Of a stretch of DNA of 64,000 bases, positions 46,359 through 54,131 are shown piece after piece. Positions within the stretch are counted from its first letter, which is position 1; each line of letters begins with the position of its first letter. Under the pieces are notes generated by a model that worked only from the letters and a program-made list of their open reading frames with translations, was not told where the DNA came from and did no database searches. This DNA is from Nakamurella sp. A5-74 (GTDB taxonomy: Bacteria > Actinomycetota > Actinomycetes > Mycobacteriales > Nakamurellaceae). The position numbers and the translations under genes were made by a program. The stretch spans positions 2,852,001-2,916,000 of the forward strand of contig NZ_CP159218.1 of assembly GCF_040438885.1 (NCBI RefSeq), given 5' to 3'.

Positions 46359-47888
46359 GTGCGCACTCACCGCCGTGGCCGTCCCGTCCGCCTGCTCGCC
46401 GGATGGCTGCTCGTCCCGCTCGCGGTGTCCGCAGGTCCCCTCGCCGCCGCTCCGGCCGGTGCTGCCGCGCCGCCGATGACGGCGGCCGTGACCCGACTTG
46501 CCGAACCGCTCGCGCTGGTCACCGCACGCACGGTGCTTGCGACGCTCGGCAGCGCGGCGGCCGCCGCCACCCCGCAAGCAGCGCTCAACGCTGCCGTCAC
46601 GCAGGCTGCGGCCCGTGGGGTGAACACAGCAGCGGTGATCGCCGACCGATCGACCGGAGCGGTCCTGGCCTCCGTCAACCCGGACCAGCAGATCGCCTCC
46701 GCGTCCCTGGTGAAGCTGTACACGGCGGTGTACTACGGCATCCGCAACCCCGCCCTCATCCCTTCCCTGGCCGAGATGATCCGGGTGTCCCGCGACTCGA
46801 CCCAGTCCTCGCTGTGGAGCACCTCGATCGTCCCGTGGGTCGCCGCCCGGTACGGCCTGACCGGTTCGGCCAACAGCGCCGCCAGCGCCTCCGGCTGGTG
46901 GGGCACGGTGCGGGTGACGGCACGCGACCTGGTGCGATTCCAGTACCGGATGGAACGCGACTCCGCGGTCAACGGGTTCCTGCCGCAGGCCATGCAGCAG
47001 GCCGCCGACGTCGGGTCCGACGGCTTCGACCAGAACTTCGGCGTCAACGCGCTGGCCGGTTCCGGTTCCAAGCAGGGCTGGACGACGATCGTCAACTATC
47101 CGTCGAGCAACGTCTACGGTCTCCACTCGGTGGGCTTCACCAGCAAGTACTACATCGCGATCCTGCAGACCGCGAGCAGTGCGACCGGCTACCAGCCGAT
47201 GCGGGAGACCGTCACCGCGACCGCCCGCGCGCTCGCCGCGTCGTCGGTCGCACCGCCGCGCACTCCCTATCCGAAGCTGGTCCGGGCCGAGGCGACCCGT
47301 TTTGTCGCCAGTCTGTACTTGCATGTGTTGGGCCGCTCCGGTACGGACGCGACCCTCATCGATCGGCTGGCGAGGGGTCTGATGTCCCGGGGGCAGGCAG
47401 CGAACGCCATCGTGCGCTCGAACGAGCGGTACACGCAGCTCGCGCGCTGGTACTTCCTGGCGTGCCTGGGCCGGTCGGGTGGCGTCGAGTACGCGGCAAC
47501 GTTCGCCCGGCAACCACACCTCGCGGCAGTCCAGTCGATCTGCGGAGGTCAGGGTGCGTGGGACGTCGCCCGACGGGACGGCACCACCTACCTGGGCCGG
47601 ATCCTTCGGGTGCTCTGGCAACAGACGCCGAGCAGCAGCGATCTCGCGAGATACTCCTCGATCCTGGCGAAGCAGGGTCGGCCGTCGGTGATCAACACCG
47701 CGACCCAGGATCCGCGGTTCAAGAAGCAGTGGCTGAACCGGGCCCACCTGCAGATGCTGGGCCGCCCGGCCGATGCCGGCGCGGTTTCGCGCTATCCCTC
47801 GGCCAACGTCCGGATCCACGGACTGGAGGAGATCTACGCGGGAATCCCCACGACCGGTGAGTACTGGAAGAAGTGGGTCCGTCCCTGA
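46359..47888 (+). CDS. Secreted SxxK serine hydrolase with C-terminal DUF4214-like repeats
   Basis: 509 aa. Signal peptide at 1-35. Residues about 75-300 follow the class A beta-lactamase/PBP fold: SASLVKLYTAVYY (SxxK), TGSANSAAS in the place of SDN, and GSGSKQGWT in the place of KTG. After it come two or three DUF4214-like units: ATRFVASLYLHVLGRSGTDATLIDRLARGL, ARWYFLACLGRSGGVEYAATF and NRAHLQMLGRPADAGAV. I do not know another protein with this order. DUF4214 units are found in surface proteins, so it may be anchored or bind a surface polymer. Activity is uncertain because the SDN and KTG motifs deviate. Confidence 0.82.
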   Translation: MRTHRRGRPVRLLAGWLLVPLAVSAGPLAAAPAGAAAPPMTAAVTRLAEPLALVTARTVLATLGSAAAAATPQAALNAAVTQAAARGVNTAAVIADRSTGAVLASVNPDQQIASASLVKLYTAVYYGIRNPALIPSLAEMIRVSRDSTQSSLWSTSIVPWVAARYGLTGSANSAASASGWWGTVRVTARDLVRFQYRMERDSAVNGFLPQAMQQAADVGSDGFDQNFGVNALAGSGSKQGWTTIVNYPSSNVYGLHSVGFTSKYYIAILQTASSATGYQPMRETVTATARALAASSVAPPRTPYPKLVRAEATRFVASLYLHVLGRSGTDATLIDRLARGLMSRGQAANAIVRSNERYTQLARWYFLACLGRSGGVEYAATFARQPHLAAVQSICGGQGAWDVARRDGTTYLGRILRVLWQQTPSSSDLARYSSILAKQGRPSVINTATQDPRFKKQWLNRAHLQMLGRPADAGAVSRYPSANVRIHGLEEIYAGIPTTGEYWKKWVRP

Positions 47889-47961
47889 ATCGGGTCCGCC
47901 CTGCCTCGGGTCCTGGACCCGGGACTGCCCTCACCCGGAGACTGCTCTGACCCGAGAACGA

Positions 47962-48008
47962 CGGCGGCGGGTCCCCGGTCACCGAGGTGACCTGAGAACC
48001 CGCCGCCG
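47962..48008. terminator. Large bidirectional hairpin
   Basis: CGGCGGCGGGT at 47962-47972 pairs with ACCCGCCGCCG at 47998-48008; inside, GGTCACC-ga-GGTGACC pairs again. It separates the convergent serine hydrolase and erpA. Confidence 0.75.
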
Positions 48009-48033
48009 GACCCGGATTTCCCCGGGGGCACGA

Positions 48034-48414
48034 TCAGTGGAAGCTGTCTCCGCAGGCGCACGAGCTCTGCGCTTGGGGGTTGTCGATGGTGAAACCCTGC
48101 TTCTCGATGGTGTCGACGAAGTCGATGGTCGCGCCGTCGAGGTAGGGACGGCTCATCCGGTCGACCGCGAGGCCGACGCCTTCGAACACGACCTTGGCGT
48201 CACCGTCAAGGCTGCGGTCGTCGAAGAAGAGCTCGTAGCGCAGGCCCGAGCAACCGCCCGGCTGGACGGCGATCCGCAGCACCATGCCGGGGGTGCCGTC
48301 CCGATCCAGCAGGGCCTTGGCCTTCTCCGCGGCGGGCGCCGTGAGGGTGACGCCGTGGGCGGCTTCCGGAGGTGCTGTGGTGGTCTCGGTGTCGGTTCCG
48401 ATGGGAGCGCTCAT
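48034..48414 (-). CDS. erpA: Iron-sulphur cluster insertion protein (A-type carrier)
   Basis: 126 aa A-type Fe-S carrier. The three Cys ligands are present: GGCSGLRYEL and the C-terminal SSCACGDSF. The spacing of about 64 residues to CxC is standard. It hands 4Fe-4S or 2Fe-2S clusters to target proteins; the Rieske protein and others may depend on it. Homologous to Rv2204c. The N-terminal 25 residues are Thr/Ala-rich and variable. ATG 48414 was chosen; the upstream frame is made of repeat-coded residues. Confidence 0.93.
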   Translation of the reverse strand: MSAPIGTDTETTTAPPEAAHGVTLTAPAAEKAKALLDRDGTPGMVLRIAVQPGGCSGLRYELFFDDRSLDGDAKVVFEGVGLAVDRMSRPYLDGATIDFVDTIEKQGFTIDNPQAQSSCACGDSFH

Positions 48415-48592
48415 CTGATGTGAACCCCTGTTCCTCTTGCTTGGTACGGACAGCTGGTGCGGGCAGGCCCGTCGGGCCATCCGCCGTATTCGAACCGGCG
48501 CGGGCGTCGTGCAGTGCCGCGGTCGGTGCCACTGCTGCAGTGATGTCGACTGCGGCGTCGAACCTTCACTACGGCCGTCGCTGAGTTGCTGG

Positions 48593-48637
48593 GTGCGGTG
48601 TTGCTCTGTGCGGTGTTGCTCTGTGCGGTGTTGCTCT
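48593..48637. repeat. 15-base tandem repeat, three perfect copies
   Basis: GTGCGGTGTTGCTCT at 48593, 48608 and 48623 with no mismatch, followed by degenerate copies to about 48660. Confidence 0.95.
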
Positions 48638-48859
48638 GTTGCCGCGTGCGGTGCTGCTGTACTCGATACTGCCACGCCTGCCGCCGCATTCGACGTTGGT
48701 GCCCCGCGGTGTGCAGCGCGCCACTCCGTGAGGGGCGCTGTCCGCTACAACCACTGCCGACTCCGGACGATTCCCGCCTGCGCAGCGACGCCGTCCGCTC
48801 CAGCACAGTGGGGTGGCCAGGTGCAGCTCAGCGGCGGTGACGGCGCCGCCAGCTGCCGG

Positions 48860-48865
48860 TAAGCT
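48860..48865 (+). promoter_or_regulatory. -10 hexamer TAAGCT of the DUF3043 gene
   Basis: Seven bases before the GTG at 48873. Confidence 0.5.
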
Positions 48866-48872
48866 CCCGAGT

Positions 48873-49544
48873 GTGAACCTGCTGCGCCGCTCCGCGAAGA
48901 CCAACGATGCCGACGAGGGCGTCTCGCTGTCGAAGGGCGCGTCGGCACAGGCCGCCGCTGCAGCCGCGGCCGACGCAACAGTTGCTGCCAAGCAGGTGGG
49001 CAAGGGACGACCGACGCCCAAGCGCAGCGTGGCAGAGGGTCGCCGCCGCGGCCCTGTCGCTCCCCCGCCGAAGACCCAGCGGGAGGCGATCAAGCGCTCG
49101 CGCGCCGGTACCAAGTCGCTGTCCAAGGATGAGCGGCGCGCGCTGTCGGCCGAGCGGCGGGTGAAGATGGCCCGCGGCGACCAGGCCTTCCTGATGACCC
49201 GGGACAAGGGCGACATCCGTGCGTTCGTCCGCGACCAGGTCGACCTGCGTCGCAACTTCGCCGGGCTGCTGATGCCGATGGCGATCATCTCCTTCATCAT
49301 CCTGCTCATCCCCAACGCCTACCTGCAGACCTTCGGCCCGCTGGTGCTGTTGGTGCTGATCCTCGCCGCCGTCGCCGACACCACCGTGTTGGGCAGTCGA
49401 CTTGCCAAGCAGGTGCGCACCGAGTTCCCGAACGGAGACGGCAGCACGCTGTCCCGCACCGGTCGCGCGCTGGGCTTCTACGCCTTCAACCGCGCGATCA
49501 TGCCGCGCCGCTGGCGGGTCCCCAAGCCGCGTGTGAAGCGGTGA
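48873..49544 (+). CDS. DUF3043 membrane protein
   Basis: 223 aa. The first about 110 residues are basic and Ala-rich (KGRPTPKRSVAEGRRRGPVAPPPKTQREA), probably disordered and RNA- or membrane-facing. Two membrane helices follow the conserved block DKGDIRAFVRDQVDLRRNFAGLLMPMA: AIISFIILLIPNAYL and PLVLLVLILAAVADTTVL. The end is RRWRVPKPRVKR. Matches DUF3043 (Rv2206 position) found across actinobacteria; function unknown. GTG 48873 is predicted leaderless. Overlaps the following TetR gene by four bases (GTGA). Confidence 0.88.
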   Translation: MNLLRRSAKTNDADEGVSLSKGASAQAAAAAAADATVAAKQVGKGRPTPKRSVAEGRRRGPVAPPPKTQREAIKRSRAGTKSLSKDERRALSAERRVKMARGDQAFLMTRDKGDIRAFVRDQVDLRRNFAGLLMPMAIISFIILLIPNAYLQTFGPLVLLVLILAAVADTTVLGSRLAKQVRTEFPNGDGSTLSRTGRALGFYAFNRAIMPRRWRVPKPRVKR

Positions 49545-50182
49545 CCGCGGGTTCGTCCGACCTCGGGGCCGTGCGCCCTGCCGACGCGGCGAGCACCATC
49601 TACCCGCCGGAACTGCCCCCTCGCAGGAGTGCCCTGCGGCGGGAGCAGATCATCTCCTCCGCGGCGGAGCTGTTCTCGCGCAACGGGTACGCCGCCGTCG
49701 GGATGAACGACATCGGCGCGGCCAGCGGTGTGACCGGTCCGGCCATCTACCGCCACTTCGAGTCGAAAGCCGCTCTGCTCGCCGCTGTCATCGACCGGGT
49801 GATCGATTCGGTGATCGTCCTGGAGCGGCCCGACGAGGGTGGTCCCGCGGTCCAGCAGCTGGACGCCTCGATTGCCCGGTACGCGGCGGCCGTCGCCCGC
49901 CAGCGCTCGGTGATGGCGGTGTTCGTGCGTGAGGTCCACCACCTACCGGCCGCGCAGCAGGACAGCCTGCGGCGACGGCAGCGGGAGCTGGTGCGGAACT
50001 GGCGGACCCTGCTCGGCGCGAGCCGGACCGATTGGAACAGCGAACAGGTGCGCACCGCGGTGCACGCGGCCTTCGGCCTGCTCAACTCCGTCGGCCTCTT
50101 CTCCAGCCCGCTGCCGGACGGCGAGCTCGCCCGCCAGCTGGCCCGCCTGACCCGGGCAGCCCTCGGACTCCCCCAGACCTGA
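49541..50182 (+). CDS. TetR-family regulator
   Basis: 213 aa. The HTH follows a 25-residue leader: RREQIISSAAELFSRNGYAAVGMNDIGAASGVTGPAIYRHFESKAALLAAV. The ligand domain is helical with SVMAVFVREVHHLPAAQQDSLRRRQRELV, a pattern common in acyl-CoA-responsive regulators such as KstR2/FadR-like TetR proteins, so a fatty or steroid acyl-CoA ligand is possible. Co-translated with DUF3043. No operator was recognised nearby. Confidence 0.9.
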   Translation: MTAGSSDLGAVRPADAASTIYPPELPPRRSALRREQIISSAAELFSRNGYAAVGMNDIGAASGVTGPAIYRHFESKAALLAAVIDRVIDSVIVLERPDEGGPAVQQLDASIARYAAAVARQRSVMAVFVREVHHLPAAQQDSLRRRQRELVRNWRTLLGASRTDWNSEQVRTAVHAAFGLLNSVGLFSSPLPDGELARQLARLTRAALGLPQT

Positions 50183-50183
50183 C

Positions 50184-50279
50184 CTTCGCGGACTCCACGG
50201 TCGTTTACCCACCACATTCGCGGACCCCACGGTCGTTTGCCGCCCACCTTCGCGGACCTCACGGTCGTTGCCCTACTAC
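50184..50279. repeat. 32-base direct repeat, three copies in tandem
   Basis: Copies begin at 50184, 50216 and 50248. Each has a conserved first 22 bases (TTCGCGGAC, then CACGGTCGTT) and a variable CA-rich last ten. The third copy includes the amidase stop codon. It may be a REP-type element between convergent genes. Confidence 0.92.
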
Positions 50280-51724
50280 GGAGCCTCGAAGCCGCCGATC
50301 TCCTGCTCGAGCAGTTCGGCCAGCTTGAGCGGTGTCCGGTCGTGGAACATCGGGCCGATGAGCTGCACGCCGACCGGCAGGCCCCCCGGGGACCGCCCGG
50401 CGGGGATGGCGGTGGCGGGCAGGCCGGGCATGCTGGCCAGACCAGCCCAGACGAGTTGGTCGAAGTAGGGGTGTTCGATGCCGTCGATGTCGATGCGGCG
50501 TTCCAGCGGGTCGGGGTTGTGGTCGTGCGGGAATGCGGGGGTGGGCGTGATCGGACACACCACGGCATCGAACTCGGCGAAGAGCTGACGCCAGGCGTGG
50601 CGGTGCAGCTCGCGGAGGTGGGTGACCTGCAGCCAGTCGCGGTGGCTGAACACCATGGCGCGGAGCCGGACCGCGTCCAGACTCTCCTCGTCTGCGCTGA
50701 GTCCGGCCGCGCGGGTCCGCAGCTGCTCGTAGTCATCGACGGGGAAATGAGCAACCGAGCCCGAGAACAGCAACTGGGTGTACAGCAGGGCGGACTCCGT
50801 CAGATCGGGCAGCAGCGGAGTGTGCCGCTGCACGCTGGCTCCCCCGCCGGCGAGCGCGTCGGCCACCCGCGCCACCCCCGCCCGCACCGCTGAGCCGGTC
50901 GGGATGAGGGGATGCTCGTCGAGGACCAGGACCCGGAAGTCACGGAGTCGCTCGTGGCGGGCAGGCGGAAACGTCAGCGTGTGCGCCAGGCCGAGCGTCA
51001 CCGGATCCGGTCCGGCCATCACGTCGAGCAGGAGTGCGAGATCGCGCGCAGTGCGCGCCATCGGACCGACGACGGCGAGGTCGAGGTCCACCGGCAGTGC
51101 CGGCGCGTCCGGAGCGACCATGCCGCGGCTCGCCACCAGCCCCAGCGTCGGCTTGTGCGCGTAGACACCGCAGAAATGCGCGGGAGTCCGCAGCGAACCG
51201 GCGAGGTCGGAGCCGATGGACAGGGCGCCGAAACCGGATGCCAGGGCGGCCGCCGAGCCGCCCGACGATCCGCCCGACGTGCGGGTGTGGTCCCACGGGT
51301 TGTTGGTGGTGCCGTAGATCTCATTGAAGCTCTGGATGTCCTGCAGTCCCACCGGCACGTTGGTCTTGCCCAGCACCACCGCGCCCGCAGCCCTGAGCCG
51401 CGACACCTGGAGCGCGTCCTCGGACGGAAGATGGTTGCGGTGCTGCGCCATCCCCCAGTTCGTGGGCAGCCCGGCCACGTTGTACGACTCCTTGACCGTC
51501 ACCGGAACACCGAGCAGCGGCCGGTCCTCGCCACGTGCCCGTGCCTCGTCGGCCGAGCGCGCCGCGGCCAGGGCGCGGTCGAAGTCCGGCACGCAGATTG
51601 CATTGATCACTTCGTCGTCCCGCTCGATGCGGGCTATGGCTTCCTGCGTCAATTCTACGGACGTCACCTCACCGGTACGAACAGCAGCTGCGGACTCTTC
51701 GGCGGAAAGAAAGCTTGTATTCAT
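50276..51724 (-). CDS. Amidase signature family enzyme
   Basis: 482 aa. The Ser-cisSer-Lys triad is visible: Lys in GVPVTVKESYN (near residue 78), cis-Ser in RTSGGSSGGSAAALASGF (near 155), nucleophile Ser in GSDLAGSLRTPAHF (near 178). Hydrolyses an amide; substrate unknown, as the family ranges from GatA to fatty acid amide and nylon oligomer hydrolases. No gatB/gatC nearby, so it is not the tRNA amidotransferase subunit. ATG 51724. Convergent with the TetR gene; divergent from the ABC module across a 461-base gap. Confidence 0.92.
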   Translation of the reverse strand: MNTSFLSAEESAAAVRTGEVTSVELTQEAIARIERDDEVINAICVPDFDRALAAARSADEARARGEDRPLLGVPVTVKESYNVAGLPTNWGMAQHRNHLPSEDALQVSRLRAAGAVVLGKTNVPVGLQDIQSFNEIYGTTNNPWDHTRTSGGSSGGSAAALASGFGALSIGSDLAGSLRTPAHFCGVYAHKPTLGLVASRGMVAPDAPALPVDLDLAVVGPMARTARDLALLLDVMAGPDPVTLGLAHTLTFPPARHERLRDFRVLVLDEHPLIPTGSAVRAGVARVADALAGGGASVQRHTPLLPDLTESALLYTQLLFSGSVAHFPVDDYEQLRTRAAGLSADEESLDAVRLRAMVFSHRDWLQVTHLRELHRHAWRQLFAEFDAVVCPITPTPAFPHDHNPDPLERRIDIDGIEHPYFDQLVWAGLASMPGLPATAIPAGRSPGGLPVGVQLIGPMFHDRTPLKLAELLEQEIGGFEAP

Positions 51725-52185
51725 GGCTCCGGACGTTATCTGTGCGCCGTGGGAGCCATGAAATGCCGTGCCGCACAAGGGGATCGTGGGCGGAGAAACC
51801 TCTGCGGTGAAGTCGGACCCTCGTTCTGGCATCGAAATGGCTGCGGTGCAGGTCAGCGGTTCGACAGCCACGCCCTGCACCGGCGCAGGACACGAAATCC
51901 CGGTCGATGCAACGAGAGGATCGTCGCATTTGAGGGGCCACCTGGACCCTGCGGTGCGTGTTCTCGTTCGCGCTGCTGACATCACCACGCGTCGTCCTCG
52001 ACGATGCCGCACACCACCAGTTCGCGTCGGTCGAGTAGCTCCACAACCGGCCCGGGCATGCGCCATCCGGATTGCTCACCCCATGTCGCGCAAGCGATCC
52101 ATGACATTCGACATGGCCGAACCATGACGATGTCACCTCAGGTCATGCACGTGCGCACTGTGCTCCCGGCGCAGATACACCCACG
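51725..52185. other. Intergenic region upstream of the ABC/two-component module
   Basis: 461 bases, lower in GC than the surroundings. Short open frames in several phases but none convincing. CCATG-acattcga-CATGG at 52099-52116 is an imperfect palindrome that could bind a regulator. It should hold the promoters of the amidase and of the small membrane protein. A decayed gene is possible. Confidence 0.5.
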
Positions 52186-52422
52186 ATGGAAAGCATGAAA
52201 CAACCCGACGAAGGAAATCTGTTCACCGATCTCATGGAGCTCGGACCAGCGCCCACCATGGCCCGTGAACTTGTCGTCATCATCATTTCCGTCGCGATGG
52301 TCGCGGTGATCTTCACGGTCTTCGGTCCGACTGTCCCGATGGTCGTGGCCGCCGGCGTGATCGCGGTGTTCCTGGGTGTCCGGTTCGTCATCGGTCTCAG
52401 GCACTGGAGGACGCGATCGTGA
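52186..52422 (+). CDS. Small membrane protein heading the ABC/two-component operon
   Basis: 78 aa. A short acidic N-terminus (MKQPDEGNLFTDLMELGP), then two membrane helices (LVVIIISVAMVAVIFTVFG and VPMVVAAGVIAVFLGVRFVIG), and a basic end RHWRTRS. Function unknown; small proteins of this place may serve as a sensor partner or an immunity factor. Start may be ATG 52186 or 52195. Its stop overlaps the ATPase GTG (GTGA), so it is part of the operon. Confidence 0.75.
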   Translation: MESMKQPDEGNLFTDLMELGPAPTMARELVVIIISVAMVAVIFTVFGPTVPMVVAAGVIAVFLGVRFVIGLRHWRTRS

Positions 52423-53339
52423 GCACCATCGACGTCTCGGGAATGACCCGCCGCTACGGATCCGGGAAGAACTCGTTCGAGGCCGTCAAGGGCCTCGACC
52501 TGCAGATCCAGGAAGGCGAACTGTTCGGCCTCCTCGGCACGAACGGAGCCGGCAAGACCTCGACGCTGGAGGTGATCCAGGGGCTTTCCAGGCCCAGTGA
52601 GGGTTCGGTCCGGATCATGGGGATGAACCCGGTGTCGGAACGACGCAAGGTGCGCCCGGTCCTCGGGATCATGCTGCAGAAGGGTGGTCTTCCTCAGGAT
52701 CTCACCGCAGAGGAGAGCCTGCGCATGTGGGCCGGGACATGCAGCAACCCACTCCCGGTCGGTGAGGTGCTGGCCCGCGTCGACCTCACCGGTCGCGCGA
52801 CGACCCGGGTGAAGTTCCTGTCGGGTGGCGAACAGCGCCGACTCGATCTGGCGTGCGCGATCATCAACCGCCCCCGAGTCCTGTTCCTCGACGAGCCGAC
52901 CACCGGCCTCGATCCCGAGAGCAGACGCAACACCTGGCACCTCATCCAGGACCTCAAGAACTCCGGCGTGACGATCATGCTGACGACGCACTACCTGGAT
53001 GAGGCGGAGTCGCTGTGCGACCGGCTGGCCATCATGCACCGCGGCAGCGTCGTCCGCAGCGGAACCGTCGACGAGGTGGTCGCCGGGCACCCGGCGCACA
53101 TCCGGTTGAAGGTCCCAGGGGTGGCGCTGCCGCACCTGTCCGGGACGGGCATCGAGGTCCGCGGTGACGACGTCACCATCACGACCTCCTCGGCGCAGGA
53201 CACCCTCACCGACCTGCTGGTCTGGGCCCGCGAGAACCGGGTGTCGCTGTCCGGACTCGACGCGCGAGCCGCGTCGCTGGAAACAGTGTTCCTCTCCATC
53301 GCAGACCAACTCGACACCACAGAGGTGATCAACGCATGA
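52419..53339 (+). CDS. ABC transporter ATP-binding protein
   Basis: 306 aa. Walker A GTNGAGKTS near residue 45, Q-loop LQKGG, signature FLSGGEQRRLDLA near 130, Walker B VLFLDEPTTGLD, and H-loop LTTHYLDEAE. The C-terminal 80 residues carry the small domain common to drug and lipid export ATPases of the DrrA/CcmA kind. Works with the membrane protein encoded next; together they probably export a drug, peptide or lipid. Four-base overlap on both sides. Confidence 0.93.
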   Translation: MSTIDVSGMTRRYGSGKNSFEAVKGLDLQIQEGELFGLLGTNGAGKTSTLEVIQGLSRPSEGSVRIMGMNPVSERRKVRPVLGIMLQKGGLPQDLTAEESLRMWAGTCSNPLPVGEVLARVDLTGRATTRVKFLSGGEQRRLDLACAIINRPRVLFLDEPTTGLDPESRRNTWHLIQDLKNSGVTIMLTTHYLDEAESLCDRLAIMHRGSVVRSGTVDEVVAGHPAHIRLKVPGVALPHLSGTGIEVRGDDVTITTSSAQDTLTDLLVWARENRVSLSGLDARAASLETVFLSIADQLDTTEVINA

Positions 53340-54106
53340 GCACGATGACAGCCCTGTCCCGAGCGGAGTTCACACTGCTGGGACGCAATCGTGTCCTGCT
53401 CTTCAATGCCATCGTCATGCCGCTGGTATTTCCCGTCGCGCTGCTGATCATCGGCACTCGCAACGGCGGTCTGACCGACGCAGGCGTCGCGGCGGCACTG
53501 CAGAGTTTCGCGCTGCTGCTGCTGGTGTTCGTCGTGTTCTACAACCTGCTGTCCGTGTATGCGACGCGGCGGGACGAGTTGGTTCTCAAGCGGCTCCGGA
53601 CGGGCGAGAGCACCGACGCTCAGATTCTCCTGGGGCCCGCCGTGCCCTCGCTGCTCCTGTGCGTGATCCTGAGTGTCGTGGTCGGTGGCGTCGTCGTCGC
53701 GTTCGGTGGCGGTGTGCCGGTCAACGTCCTGCTGGTGGCGCTGGCCCTGGCGGGAGGCGCGGTGCTGTTCGGGGCGCTGGCGCTGATCACCTCCGCGTTC
53801 ACCCGCAATGCCGAGGCTGCGCAGATCACCAGCCTGCCGGTCGTCCTGCTCGCCATGGTCGGCACTCCGCTGGTGCGTGACGCGGTGCCGGCCGCCCTGG
53901 GTGACGTCATCTCCCTCACCCCGCTGGCCGCCGTGACGGACCTGTTGAACCTGGGCTGGTTCGGGACCGTGACCCCGGGTGGAGCGCCCCACGGTTTCGC
54001 CGGCACGTTCTCCGGGGCCGGCGCGCCGGTGCTGGTCATGCTGGCGTGGATCACCGGATGCGTCCTGATCGCCCGCACCCACTTCCGGTGGGAACCACGG
54101 TTCTGA
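53336..54106 (+). CDS. ABC-2 type transporter permease
   Basis: 256 aa with six membrane helices in the ABC-2 layout: LLFNAIVMPLVFPVALLIIG, FALLLLVFVVFYNLLSVYA, then the cytoplasmic loop RRDELVLKRLRTGESTDAQIL, a helix pair around VPSLLLCVILSVVVGGVVVAF, SLPVVLLAMVGTPL, and a last helix VLVMLAWITGCVLIA. The RLRTGESTDAQILLG loop is the usual coupling region for DrrB-like permeases. Partner of the preceding ATPase. ATGA overlap upstream; 25 bases to the kinase gene. Confidence 0.9.
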   Translation: MSTMTALSRAEFTLLGRNRVLLFNAIVMPLVFPVALLIIGTRNGGLTDAGVAAALQSFALLLLVFVVFYNLLSVYATRRDELVLKRLRTGESTDAQILLGPAVPSLLLCVILSVVVGGVVVAFGGGVPVNVLLVALALAGGAVLFGALALITSAFTRNAEAAQITSLPVVLLAMVGTPLVRDAVPAALGDVISLTPLAAVTDLLNLGWFGTVTPGGAPHGFAGTFSGAGAPVLVMLAWITGCVLIARTHFRWEPRF

Positions 54107-54131
54107 TCACCCGTCTGCAAGGCTGTGACGC

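Larger units (their letters stand above)
48415..48872. other. Long intergenic region with tandem repeats
   Basis: 458 bases between divergent erpA and DUF3043. No credible gene. It contains the 15-base repeat at 48593 and the TAAGCT -10 for DUF3043 at 48860. Base composition is a little less GC-rich than the flanking genes around 48590-48660. Confidence 0.6.

Noticed and set aside
45207-47819. 870-codon frame joining adoK to sequence opposite the serine hydrolase
   Set aside because: Only the last 340 codons show PfkB motifs; the rest is shadow of the plus-strand gene.
48415-48675. N-terminal extension of erpA through the repeat region
   Set aside because: The added residues are repeat-coded (TEQHR units) and the family starts at the ATG at 48414.
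50184-50279. CRISPR-like array
   Set aside because: Only three units, spacing of ten bases between conserved parts, similar 'spacers' and no cas genes.
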